64,000 nucleotides of DNA from Scalesia atractyloides. Taxonomy: Eukaryota > Streptophyta > Magnoliopsida > Asterales > Asteraceae. The first letter of the stretch is position 1. Every line of letters starts with the position of its first letter. The stretch is from positions 73,531,358 to 73,595,357 of the forward strand of contig CAMTDV010000019.1 in assembly GCA_947069175.1 (NCBI GenBank), read 5' to 3'. The notes beneath the pieces are model-generated. The model did not search any database and was not told the DNA's origin. It worked only from the letters and a program-made list of their open reading frames with translations. Positions 34,147 to 45,074 of this stretch are shown piece after piece. The position numbers and the translations under genes were made by a program.

Positions 34147-36394
34147 CCTGACAAGTTGTGGTTATATTTTTAGAGCTTTTTGAGTTCATGAAGAGATCCT
34201 GGTTGGATCCGTACCGTGAAAAGTTTGTTGCTGCATGGACTTACAAAACACTTAACTTTCACCAAACTACAACCAACAGAGTTGAGGGCATGCATAAAGT
34301 TACCTTCCAAGTTATCGCAACACGTTGGTTAAACTTGTGGGGTTTTTTGATCATATTGTTGAGAAACAATATACGGAGATTAAAAGATGTATTAAAACAA
34401 GCCTTAGAAAGGAATGAACCACCACAAGGTTCACCCCGTGCTTGCAAATATACTTCGAAAGGTTTCAATATATGCTATTGAGCTTATGGCTTTCGAACTA
34501 CAACTTAAGGAAGACGGGTTGAGAGCCTATGGTGTAACTTGTGGTTGCCAGCTTTTTACTAGTTGTGGTTTTCCATGTGATTATCATCTGGAAAGGTTAG
34601 AAAAAATGGTATGTTTACCTATTGACTCTTTGCTTTTATGATTTCACTACCTAAGTTTCTACCATATGTTTTTGTTCATAGGTCAGAAAATCCGAATCAA
34701 TTCCGTTGACTTCAAGCCGACAAGGAGTAATATTGAATATATCGATGTGGACGCGGAATTTGAAAAACTGAAACAACAAATCAATCTAACACTTCCTCAA
34801 GTGAAAAATAGCTACCTTGGAAAATTTAAACAAATCCTCATGCCAGGCAATAATACCAAAAAACCTCTTGTTGTTCAAATGAACACCCGTGGTCGTCCAA
34901 TAAAGAAGACGCAAGAACAAAGGACAGCAGAAGCTGGAAGAAAAAGCTTTTATATACCGTTTGAACAAAGTGGGTTCGACGTCTCGGTCGATCTTCCTCG
35001 TTACAGCTCGTACGTGTAATCCCAAGACTCTCAAAGACAAAAAAGAACAACACCCACATAACGTTCACCCTGATTTCCCAATGATAACGTTGGGTCCTAA
35101 GTCGGATATAGCTATCGGGAACTACGTATGTCAAATTCCAAAAGTGTTTCACCCATACATCTCAAAAATAAAGGACGTGAAACAAGATGGTCACTGTAGG
35201 TTTCGGTCAGTAGCTGTGGGGTTAGGTTAGAAACAAACAAAGTATTGGTCTATCCAGCGACAACTTTTAATGGAGTTGCGTATGAACATGGGTATTTTGA
35301 GGCAAGTCTTCGATCCGGAAAACGTGGGACATTGTGACGAGTTGTTTAATAGGACATAATTTCATGGAGTGGGTAGAGCAAAGCCCAAAAATTGGATGTT
35401 GATACTTGAGACGGGATTTCTTATTAGTCAAAGATATGGTGTGATTGTTCACACGATCGACATTTGTGGAGACAACACAATTTTCCATTTGTTGGGCGGT
35501 CCAGAGGATGTTGAGAAACCTCTTCAGGTGGTTGCGGTATGTGTTCGTCGATGGTGGACATTTCATCCACGTAAAGCTTGAAAAATCCTATCCAATGCCT
35601 CCCCCGAGCTATCTTTGGAATTTGAATAGAACAAAGAGTGCAACGGCCTGGCATGACTTATACAAGGATCGAATCAACGCATATCAAAGAATAATGTACA
35701 CACCCACGGACCTTAATGTTTTCCCAGATGTTCAAGATGTAGGTTAAGTATGTTTATTAAATTGTTATTATCCAAAAGTGTGTTTGTGATTGTTATCGCC
35801 CAAAAAGATGCGTTTCTATCGTGTGTCATGTCAACCCGAAGTTTACCGACAGTAACCGTACGACCAAAATATGCAATAATACGAACAACAGAATCATAAT
35901 ACGCCATAATAAAAAATCCACGCATTAATACGGCACTTACAGACAATGTACGCAATAATACGACACTTACAGACGGTAAATGTCATAATACCGAATGTCA
36001 CCGACAAGAACCGTACGGCCAAATACGCGATAGAACCGAACAATAGTCACAGTAAACGTCATAATACAACCTTTAATGACAAAATACGTTAAGTACTAAT
36101 CCAGTAGGACACACATGCATGCAACGCGGCACCTTGGACTACAAGTGAAATCAAAAGAGAATCACACGAAATCATGGAATACAGCAATCTAGATGACCGA
36201 ACTTATCTGGAACGTGCCGTATAAACCATAAACTTCCTAAAAAAGATGTGCAATAGCAAAATATGTAACGTTACGACATGTATAGGTTTTTTTTCCAATT
36301 AAAATCAAATTAAAAAAATGAAAAATAAGGCCAAAACGTCTCACTTTGACCAAAACTATGTGTTTTGGGTTTAAAATTTTACATTTTTAACCCA

Positions 36395-36720
36395 AAGCGC
36401 CGCGCTTTGGGCAAAGCGGGGCGTTTGTCCCTGCGTTTAAGCCTAAAGCGGGGCAGCCTCAGTTCAAACTCAAACCAAAACAAAAAACACACACATAAGG
36501 TGCGATTTCCACACAGTGGACGTGTTCGAGCTCGATTCAAGACCATTTTCGACGATTCAACTTCTATAAGGTAAGATTATTAGTCCCCTTTTACATACAT
36601 TCCATAAATTTGATGTTTGATTGTGTTTGGATTCAAATTTGGGGATGTGGGCGGCTGGGTTGTTTGAAAAACAAGGGGGCAAAGCGCCGAGCTTTGCCCA
36701 AAGCGGGGCGTTTTTCCCTA
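36395..36720. repeat. GC-rich palindromes between the two transposon ORFs
   Basis: AAAGCGCCGCGCTTTGGGC at 36394-36412 and AAAGCGCCGAGCTTTGCCC at 36681-36699, each followed by AAAGCGGGGCGTTT. They border a 240 bp unit with an apparent 5' UTR and a GTAAG donor near 36569. They could be the right end of the MULE, the left end of the next element, or a shared promoter. Confidence 0.65.
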
Positions 36721-37054
36721 TATTAATTTTTTTAAAATATTGTTTTTAGTAATTGTTTTTTAGTATTGTTATTAAATTGTTTTTAAAAATTTGTTATTAG
36801 ATTTGTTATTAAATTGTTTTTAAATATTGTTTTTTAAAATTGTTTATATATTGTTATTAATAATTGTTTATAATATTGTTATTAAATTGTTTTTAAATAT
36901 TGTTTTCCAGTATTGTTTTTAAATTGTTTTTTAAAATTTGTTATTAATTGTTATTAAAGTTGTTAACAAATTCTTTTCAAATTGTTTATAATTATTGTTT
37001 TAAAAATTGTTATTCAGTTGTTAACAAATTCTTTTAATTTGTTAACACACATAT
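36721..37054. repeat. TTGTT/ATT-rich low-complexity stretch
   Basis: Many near-copies of TATTGTTATTAAATTGTTTTTAAA. It lies between the possible donor at 36569 and the ORF start at 37055 and could be intron DNA. Confidence 0.7.
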
Positions 37055-38374
37055 ATGGATCTCGATTTCGACGTGGATATGGATTTCGATAAGGAGGAGG
37101 TGCAGACTGCAGCAGGAGCAGCAGCAGCCCGCAGTTGATATACTAGACGGGCACGTGTATCTGATGTTCCCGTTGGGGACAGATAGGCATGAGAGGTGCG
37201 ACAAGTTGCGCACGATGGAGATAGGGGGCATGTGGGGATTGATTGGGATCTTTTAGAGAAAGTGGACGAGGCCACGAGGAAGAGGGAGATAGTTGGGTTG
37301 GAGACTCCGTTTGTGCGTTTGTTCCAAATTGCGACGGAGGACTCGGATCGTGAGCTTATAGTCGAGTTTCTATCGTCATTTACATATGCGCCGCATCCGG
37401 ACGATTATGTGGAGGACCCGGACCATCCGGTGCACGAGATCACTTTCCGTCTCGCCACCTAGGAGTTTAGGATGAGTCTGAGGGACTTTGCCGTCCATTT
37501 TGGTTTGTGCACGCATGCCGAGCTTGATACATATATTTACACATGGGGGGTCAGAGCCTTAGACCGGCAGACCCTTATTAGTTTTTGGATGGCTATTTCT
37601 CGCAAAAGCATCCGCCATCAGAGACCCCCTGTACCGATAACTTCATCGCATCATTAGTCAACAATCCTGCTCGGTATCACAGCCGGGACATGGTCAACCT
37701 ATGTGACATTTTCTTTCTGTACTGCCTGTTATGGTGCCATACGTGCGCGCTTGCTGCATGCCTAGCAGAGTATTTTGCTGGCGCATATCATAGGCAGCAA
37801 TGCGGTAGGCTCCACGGCGGGCCATACATTACCACTAGCGCGCGTTCGTTACGGTCGTGCCTGAGAGTGACCCGCAACTGTCCTCGGCCATTCCATCGAC
37901 TACATTTGGTCGGGCGTTAGTATCGAGCATGCATTTGACGCACATGTTTGACGTTGGTCTGCGCTTTCGGACGCGCGACTACCAGATTTTTGTGCCAGAG
38001 GTGTTGCCGGAGGTGAACCCAGTTGTTATTGAGCTTAGGGGTAGAGTACTAGCACCTCTGGTTGTTCAGTCTGCGGCTCCGCAGGCTCAGCTTGAGGCTC
38101 TGGGTCTAGATCAGGCTCAGCCTCCGCCTCCGCCACAGGGTGATCACGTCGTTGACGACGAGGTCCCACCGCCACCTCAGCAGTACCCACAACACGTCTA
38201 TGCAGACCTGCCTTCTGCTGCGCAGGCGGGGCTCGGGACTTCGATCGGCGCCTCTGACGTTCTGAGCGACATCAGACGTGGATTATTAAGACGCTCGAGG
38301 CTATCAGTGCTCATTTAGGATTGCCGCCCCATCCACTGCCACCGTCCCCACTGCCAGAGGATCAGGAGCTTTAG
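37055..38374 (+). pseudogene. Putative plant transposon protein (Athila ORF1-like), pseudogene
   Basis: Starts MDLDFDVDMDFDKEE with a Gln/Ala-rich tract, then across frame changes reads GHVYLMFPLGTDRHERCDKL, IDWDLLEK, PFVRLFQIATEDSDRELIVE, FLSSFTYAPHPDD, EITFRLAT, FRMSLRDFAVHFGLCT, then NLCDIFFLYCLLW and LAEYFAGAYHRQQCGRLHGG, and ends with a Pro-rich tail LGLPPHPLPPSPLPEDQEL. This matches the family annotated as 'putative plant transposon protein' or Arabidopsis retrotransposon ORF-1; its biochemical role is not known to me. At least five frame changes or stops break it. The same family occurs on the minus strand at 40620-41733. The host element's right end was not found. Confidence 0.75.
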
Positions 38375-38855
38375 TTTCTATTTTTTTATTTTGTAATAGA
38401 CATTCAGTTGTACCGTTGTTTTGTATGTACAAACTGACTATATAAATATATATATATATATGCAGTTGATCTTTTATTTACACGATGTTTGTGTGGATTG
38501 TTTGCGCTTATTTCATACGTCTCTTTTGCGAGTTATTGTACGGTGTTTTAAGTAAACATGTTCGTGTAATTTATTAAAATAAAATCGGTTAACATCTATA
38601 GAAACAATGGCATAAAGAAACGTATCTTTAACGTGAGTGCACAAGAGAGAAAAGGAATGTCGCGCTTCAGGGTGATATTTGTTTTTTAAATTATAAATTT
38701 GTTTTTAAAATTATAATATATGTTTTATAAAACAAACACAAATCTATAAAATTTTAATAAATAAACTCAAACAAATACAAATCAAACAACAAACCAACAC
38801 CCCACTTTTTCCAACAAATCAACAACCTCACTATTTCCACAACCCCACCTTTTTT
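38375..38855. other. 3' flank of the transposon ORF
   Basis: AT-rich, with a short (TA)n at 38445-38461. No gene. Confidence 0.5.
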
Positions 38856-39386
38856 GGGAAAATTACGAAAATGTTCGTTGACCCAACAAATTTACCAAAA
38901 TGTCAAGCTGTTGCGTCCTTGGAAGGCGTCCTCTATCGTGGAGGCGTCGGTCTGGCATTCCCAAGCGTCGGCGCGTTTACATGATGACACGTGTCGGACA
39001 GCCGGGTTGCGTCGTCGGCGGACTCCTCCCAAAGGTCGACGGACTCATCTCAAAGGTCGGCGGACTCCTCCCAAGTCGCCGACCTTTGGGAGGAGTCCGC
39101 CGACCCTTGGGATGAGTCCGTCGACCCTTGGGAGGAGTCGCCGACCTTTGGGATGAGTCCGTCGACCCTTGAGAGGAGTCGCCAACCTTTGGGATGAGTC
39201 TGCCAACCTTTGGGAGGAGTCGGCCGCCGACGCATCAACTTTGCCGGACACGTGTCAGCTCCTCATACATGGACTCTTCAAGGTGACAAACGGACTCCTC
39301 CCACGGTGCAGGAGTCCGTCCAAGGACGCAGGAGAGTGACAAAATCGTAAATATGTATGGTCAACTGACATTTTCGTAATTTCCCC
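38856..39386. mobile_element. GC-rich foldback element
   Basis: The ends GGGAAAATTACGAAAATG and CATTTTCGTAATTTCCC are inverted, and the inversion continues inwards (GTTGACC/GGTCAAC, TGCGTCCTTGG/CCAAGGACGCA, GACACGTGTC on both sides). The middle (39000-39230) repeats GGAGGAGTCCGCCGACC and GGATGAGTCCGTCGACC about nine times in both orientations. Frames found here on both strands are translations of the repeat. Class is unknown; the target duplication was not resolved. Confidence 0.8.
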
Positions 39387-39981
39387 CTATTTTTTACACT
39401 AAAAAACAAACTGAGTGACCTAAACGCCACAATTAGGTGAGTGTAAAAAGACAGAGAGCGTGTGTGAATAGCCAGAACCTAAATATATCTAGTTCTTGTA
39501 AATTTTAAATGCCGGGGATATATTATTTTCCTTCTTATTAGCTGCATTTTATATTATTTATTATTTATTTTAATGAAATCTTAGTGACAAATATCGCATC
39601 AAAAGATCAATCAGAGATTTTTGTTTGTTTATTTATTAATTTATTATTTTTTTCCTTTTCTTTTTTCTTTTAATTTTGTACCTCCAATTATTTCTGAAAT
39701 CACAATGAAACTCATCAACCTTTTCTGGGCCAAGTAATGATGATTGATGGTGGGGTTACGTTCGGTTGGGCTATCGCAAAAGAAAGAAAAAGAAATGGAA
39801 TTGGTACTAAAATTCTGCAAACTTGAACGCAAGTACACGGCCCAGACTATGTGTAGACGAGCTAAATATCAATACCAACGTCTAGCTTAAACTCAAATGT
39901 TAAAAAAAAAGGTTAGAATTAGTTGAGTTGGTTGAGTTAGTTGGGTAATATGTAATGTTCAGTTGCTATATTATAATAAAA
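39387..39981. other. Intergenic AT-rich DNA
   Basis: No gene; TTTATT-rich 39530-39680. The last 8 bases (TAATAAAA, 39974-39981) are the left target duplication of the next element. Confidence 0.5.
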
Positions 39982-40047
39982 GGGTGTGCCTACTTGCACA
40001 CCATGTTGCCTATTTGCACACCAAACCATAATAAACCCTACATTTAC

Positions 40048-40300
40048 CTACGCTGCGTATAGATCTATATGCCGCATATAGTTTGCATGGATTTCGGAGC
40101 CTGACCACCAATCATTGCACAGAAAACAAGGGTTTATATACGCTGCGTATAGGTCTATACGCATATACGCTGCGTATAGGTCTATACGCAACGTATATGA
40201 ACCATCAGAGTTTTTGGGGTCATTTAGGTGGGGATGAACCATCAGTTTTTCCACAAACTTTATATACGCTACGTGTAGGTCTATACGCAGCGTATATAAC
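40048..40300. repeat. Left palindrome cluster
   Basis: Four copies of a ~34 bp palindrome built from ATACGCTGCGTATAG and its complement CTATACGCAGCGTAT around a central GT or AT. They lie at 40050-40081, 40137-40168, 40164-40197 (partly overlapping) and 40262-40297. Confidence 0.9.
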
Positions 40301-40619
40301 CTTCAAATATTTTTTTGAAGTTTTAAAATAAAATATAATACCAAGTCTAGTGCCGTTAATTATTTTTAAATACTATAAACGTTTAAATATTATACTGTTA
40401 ATTATTTTTAGATACTCGTGTACGGTCCGGATATATAATACCGTTTGAATATTACATCGTGCGGCTCGAATAATATAACGTTAAAAAATTATAACGTTAA
40501 ATATTTTGATATATACAGCAAAAGTTTGTACATACATAACAAAAGATATAATACTATATACAACATAAGTTTGATATATACGGCAAAAGTTTGTACATGC
40601 ATACACAAAAGATATATAA

Positions 40620-41733
40620 CTATGGTAGCGGGTCCTGCTGCTCCTGCTGCTGATGCCATTCCGCAGCCGGAACGAAGTGACGTGGAGCTAACCCGGCACG
40701 CTGTCAGCGCTCCTGCAGCTCCTCAACCACCCACTCCATCACATAGTTCAGTCGGTCAACGTCGCGACGTAGCCGCTGAAACTCCGCGTATGAGGGGGCA
40801 GGACTGGGCCCAACATGTCGTGGGAACTAAGGCGCCCCGGGTGGTCCACGCGGATGTGGTAGCTCCGGAATAATCACAACCGGCTCATGCTGTGGCACCT
40901 CCGGATCGCGGGGGGGATATATCAGCTCGAACTATGCCGGCAGCTGCGCAGGCTCGAAAATCTCGCAGTTTGGACCCTTAAACCGCCTACCGACTAGGAA
41001 ACTTTTGGTGATTTGCATTCCCGATATCGTGTTCATCCCCATCCGCTTCGGCTGTATCGCCGGGCCCACAAGCGGGTCAGTCTCCGGGTGATAGCCAAGC
41101 GAAAGGGTCAGTCCGGCCGACGTGGATGAAACTCGAACGACGCCAGAAACTCGATAAGTATCTCCCTAAAGGTCGGCGTATACGCTAGCTCAAAAAGCCG
41201 ATCCCACGGTGAACCCTCCGGAATAAACTCCCGCGCCCTATCCTTCGCCGCCAGGGTCCGAAGGGCATCCCAAGAAACCGCAAACTGCGCACCGACATGC
41301 ATATGCCGAAGCTTGTCGCAACAGGTCCGAGCGTCGGTATCTGGAGGAAACTCCACGTATGCGTGACCAATGAGAGCATTCGGCCGATCATCATGCTGCT
41401 GCTGCTCGTGATTGAACTGCTCCATCACGTCATCCATTTCATCGTCCATCATCTATCTAAACTATCTTCTTGCACGTAATAATCTTCACCTCCGTATCCG
41501 TAATCAGGATACGATTGCTGCGTCGGGTAATATGGATCATCAACAGGGGCATTCTCAGCACCGTATCCTACGTATCCATGCAGATTATCTTGTTGCACGT
41601 ACGGAGGTTCAAACCCGTATCTGTAATCCGGATACACTTGATGTGCCGGGTAATATGGTTCGTCAACAGGTGGAGTCGGGGCCTCGTTCAAGTCTGGCAG
41701 TTGTATTTTTTTATTAACAGGGACGCCAGACAC
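40620..41733 (-). pseudogene. Putative plant transposon protein (Athila ORF1-like), second copy, broken
   Basis: Minus strand from ATG 41733: an N-terminal region with LPDLNEAPTPP (fits DLNxxP) and two repeats rich in YPxYxYG; a frameshift near 41455; then the conserved part GHAYVEFPPDTDARTCCDKL, SWDALRTLA, PWDRLFELAYTPTFREILIE, FLASFEFHPRRPD (41452-41108). After further frame changes it ends with LRRDVDRLNYVMEWVVEELQ, a likely short coiled coil, and a Gln-rich end (stop at 40620). Residue by residue it aligns with the copy at 37055-38374: GHxYxxFPxxTD, CDKLRxM, WDxL, RLFxxA, REILIEFL/RELIVEFL, SF, PxxPD. The middle of the protein seems deleted. Function unknown. Confidence 0.75.
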
Positions 41734-41929
41734 AACGTCCTCCTCATTAGCATCATTTTCTTCCCATGTGCCGTTAGAATAGCGATTAAAGAACTAATTC
41801 CCGTCCCAAAATGACGACATTTTATCCCCACCGAAATAAGTATACAAAGAAATTGAAGAAGAATGCGAGTAATTGTAGAATTCGTAGGCACAGGTGGATG
41901 TCTAAATACAGTTTGAAATTCAACTTTAT

Positions 41930-42225
41930 CAGCCTCGTATAGCTCTATACTCTGCGTATAGCTTTATTCACGTGCGTAGACAACATCGTATCATGTCAAA
42001 TCTGTCTGACGTACGCTGCATATAGATCTATACGCAGCGTATATAGTACTGTACATACGCTGCGTATAGGTCCATACGCAGCGTATGTCAGACTGATTTG
42101 ACAAACTAGGTTTGACTGTCTGGTCGTGTACCTACCCCTTATCTACGCTGCGTATAGACCAATACGCTGCGTATATTTGAAACCCTATACGCTGCGTATA
42201 GGCCTATATGCAGCGTATATAAACC
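41930..42225. repeat. Right palindrome cluster
   Basis: Copies of the same ATACGCTGCGTATAG/CTATACGCAGCGTAT palindrome at 42010-42046, 42055-42090, 42142-42178 and 42186-42222, with a partial copy at 41935-41962. Confidence 0.9.
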
Positions 42226-42278
42226 CTAAGTGTGCAAATAGTCAAGGCTGGTGTGCAAATAGTTTAAGCCTAATAAAA

Positions 42279-44830
42279 TCACAATTGTCTCCTGATTTAG
42301 GTTAGATTAGATTTTCAATATGAGGTCATAATCAGTTAGGTTGATAAAACAGCAAGGTCGTTGCATTAAAGCATCATCTTACAATTATGATTACAACATT
42401 TAAAGGACTCCTTGATTTTGACTTTAAGCCTTATGCCATATTAAAGCATCTGAAACTACAATTACATTTCTAATATTACCTCCAGACCACAAGGTCTATA
42501 CATGTATGGTTATGCGTGTTTAAGTTGCAAAGGCCAACAAAATGATAAAGAAAGTTATCATCATGCGTCGTTACCTGATAGTGAACGATGATTGTTCTTT
42601 CTCCTTCAGCGATTTAGCAAAGAAAGTTTTCAAAAACATGATTGTTACTGTTAGAAAAAATATTGAAAATTACGGTTTTTACTCACTTTAACACATATAA
42701 TTATATTTAAATGAGATAAATATAATGATTAGCTAATCATACAGTGATACAGATAAACCATCTTATCCTTCTGGTACAAGTTCAAAAAAGAAAAAGAATC
42801 TATATTTATCTTGAAAAGTTGGTCCTTGAAAGGGTTTTGAATGACATGATGCAATTTGTGGACCATTCCAAGTCCTTTTGGTTAACAAAAGCACAAATGA
42901 TCGAATTGATTGAAGGTGATGGGGGTGTGTTTATCTTTAAGGTCCAATACATTTCAATAATTAGGGACCATCTTCACCAACAACTATGAAAAGAAGGGAG
43001 AAAGGTGCAAAGATCAGAAAACCTTCATGACTGCCTGTCAATCAACACTTCATCAATTTTAACCTATGCCTTTTGTTCTTATTATTTCACTTATAATACT
43101 TGAAAATCTGATCTTTAAAGCATCTGTAATGCGAGAGGGTCACAAACAGTAGTTGATCTAGGATCTTTTTCCTATGGGTTCACTATCTTTCGGTGCTCGG
43201 ATTTTTGACAACTCGCTATCATAGTTTTCAGGTCGCTTGGGTTGGTTTCAAAGTACCCGTACATGTAAGTAATTTGATGGTTACATCATCAATATGGTGG
43301 TCAAGCTCTTGGATTTGCATATCTAGCATTACAATATGATATATTTTTCACAAAAAAAAATGTGTGACGTGTTACAAAAGTATTTGATTAGCTTTAATGG
43401 CGCCACTCTTCTCCATATATTCGATTACTTCAATGTAGATGAATATAATTAAAACTACCACTATTTTATGATGAGTATTGCAACATGTATCTCAAGCGCT
43501 TGCAAGAAAAGTTTCTTGATTAAGCCACTTCCAATTTCAACTTCTAAAATCTTGTTGCTTTTTTCAATTTTTCTTTTTGACTTTCTCCATCACATCTTTT
43601 TGTTTGCAAGATGCACAACCACATTTGTCAAATTTGATATCTACTAAAAAATATCCAAATTCTACCATGTTTGTTTGCATTGGCCACAACAACTAGCTCA
43701 AGTTGGTGGAAAATAATGTACAACATATTTTGAATAATTTCCTTTTAAAATTAAAACTTTCAAGCCATTAAACTCACCGGTCATGGTTTTTCCGTCTTCT
43801 CGTTCTTTCTAGTAGATAGGAGCTTCATACCCACGCCAGCGAGGCAACGCCATGGCCAACGCTGGCACGGTGTGGTTTAGCCCGCGTTGCTTGGCAACCC
43901 CCGCTCCAACCAACGCCCCACACCCCGCGGTCTAACATATACGTAAGGTTATTCATTTTATTCTAGATATCATTTCTATGGAAGACATCATGATTCATGG
44001 AGTTCAAACTGAAGATAAGCATATAGATCAATTCACAAATATTCTTTCACAAACCAAACCTGATAGCTATGATTGATCTGTACGAGGTGGAATGGAAAAT
44101 CTAGTGTATAAAATTCATGAAAGTTGGTGAATAAAGATCTACAATCGAGTCATGTAACGACCGTCCAAGGCATACAATCAACAATTGGGTAACAACTTGC
44201 AACAAAAGAATCACGGTTGATGTCACAAATCGACTGTGCATTAAACATTTAAACATGAGCACATTTTTCTGAGCAATGCATTGATCATAGTATGCTCAAC
44301 TTTTAAAATTTGTTAGACAACCAAGTTCTTGAAAAATGAAATATCAAGCGACATACAGCTAGCAATATATGATGACAAATCACGCGACAGTCTTATGAAA
44401 TTTGAACAAATTTGATATAGATGATTGTAAATGAAGTTTTGTAAAGTAAATATGTTCCAGAAATTTGTTAATATTATGTATATTTATATATAAGAATGTT
44501 CTTTAATATCGTCTCTCTAAGTCTAAAGAGATCACTGTGTACTAATTTTCTCTTTAATAGGGTAGAGATCTAATAACCACTATCTTCTCATTATTAGGGA
44601 AGTGATCGCCTTCAGCAACTCACTAATCTAGATATTGTAGTCTTAGCATGTCTATCAAATGAAGATATGATTAGTGAACTAGAATATGAGGCATATATCT
44701 ATAGTTCACGAGCAACTTATAACTTTTTATCTTCTTTTTAATTGCAACAATAGTAGTATATGAAAAGAATGAAAAAAAAATTAAAAAATAATCTTGTTTA
44801 AAAATGGTTTTCTCGCCGCTAAAACTGAAC
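42279..44830. other. Intergenic DNA
   Basis: No gene recognised. An 81-codon frame at 42744-42989 has a plausible amino-acid mix (LVLERVLNDMMQFVDHSKSF) but no domain I know; it could be an exon relic. 43840-43940 is a short GC-rich stretch (ACGCCAGCGAGGCAACGCC) resembling a MITE end. Confidence 0.4.
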
Positions 44831-44842
44831 TTTCTTGTAGTG
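44831..44842 (-). mobile_element. CACTA (En/Spm) terminus relic
   Basis: Minus strand CACTACAAGAAAG followed by TTCAGTTTTAGCGGCG, a typical CACTA end. The partner end was not found; the element would extend leftwards. Confidence 0.5.
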
Positions 44843-45074
44843 TATAGACACCATTGCAATATGTATATGATTAATGAACAAGAATAGTTTACATCTCATC
44901 ATCCTCAAAACACAACATGGATCAATTGCAAAACACATAATATTATAATCTTCTCTTCATTATTCAAATTTGTATGAACATTCTTAATTAGGAAAACCTA
45001 ATCAAGCACAAAGCTTAATTACCTTACAAAATTTGAAGATGGATGTTGTGTTAGCAACATAAGTCATTTGTTAA

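Larger units (their letters stand above)
30273..35746 (+). pseudogene. FAR1-MULE-OTU fusion transposase, pseudogene
   Basis: Domains in order. N-terminal acidic region (30273-30590) with LDLNIPVP. FAR1-type DNA-binding region (30600-30995: SSRDELVDWV, NGYVIVIKRS, RKTGSKKIGCPFEL, NPRHNHTP). MULE transposase (33480-33932: HVVMIDATYKTN with the first catalytic Asp, VGMTSTNQSFSLGYALIS, ALMNVCEQVFP). C-terminal MULE part with TNRVEGMH (34240-34300) and a SWIM-like CGCQLFTSCGFPC (34535-34575). OTU-like cysteine protease (35110-35660: DGHCRFR and HFIHVKLE, holding the Cys and His). Breaks: stop at 30636, frameshift near 30718, LTR insertion at 30996, apparent loss of the second catalytic Asp near 33825, stop near 33930, frameshifts near 34420, 35017 and 35228, and further stops. 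GT-AG introns lie at about 34070-34170 and 34609-34680. Confidence 0.85.
29990..36720 (+). mobile_element. MULE of the FAR1-OTU type, broken
   Basis: A transposase gene of MULE/FAR1 type is flanked by DNA with the palindrome GCGCTTTGGCCAAAGCGCGG and variants: 30011-30028, 30138-30157, 36401-36421 and 36678-36711. These mark the terminal regions, but I could not define exact ends or a target duplication. TATA-like CTTTAAATAG lies at 30182-30191. A solo LTR (30996-33356) splits the gene. 35760-36380 is 3' flank with repeated AATACGACACTTACAGAC-like words. Confidence 0.75.
39982..42270 (-). mobile_element. 2.29 kb DNA transposon carrying the accessory ORF
   Basis: Flanked by the direct repeat TAATAAAA (39974-39981, 42271-42278). 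Ends share the inverted word TATTTGCACACC, present twice at the right and in TACTTGCACACC/TATTTGCACACC form at the left. Both subterminal regions are packed with palindromes (separate entries). The only protein is the Athila ORF1-like one on the minus strand; there is no transposase domain, so it is likely non-autonomous. The 8 bp duplication fits hAT or MULE; class is uncertain. Confidence 0.8.

Noticed and set aside
39045..39251. Ser/Pro-rich frames in the GC-rich foldback
   Set aside because: Translations of a short DNA repeat open on both strands.
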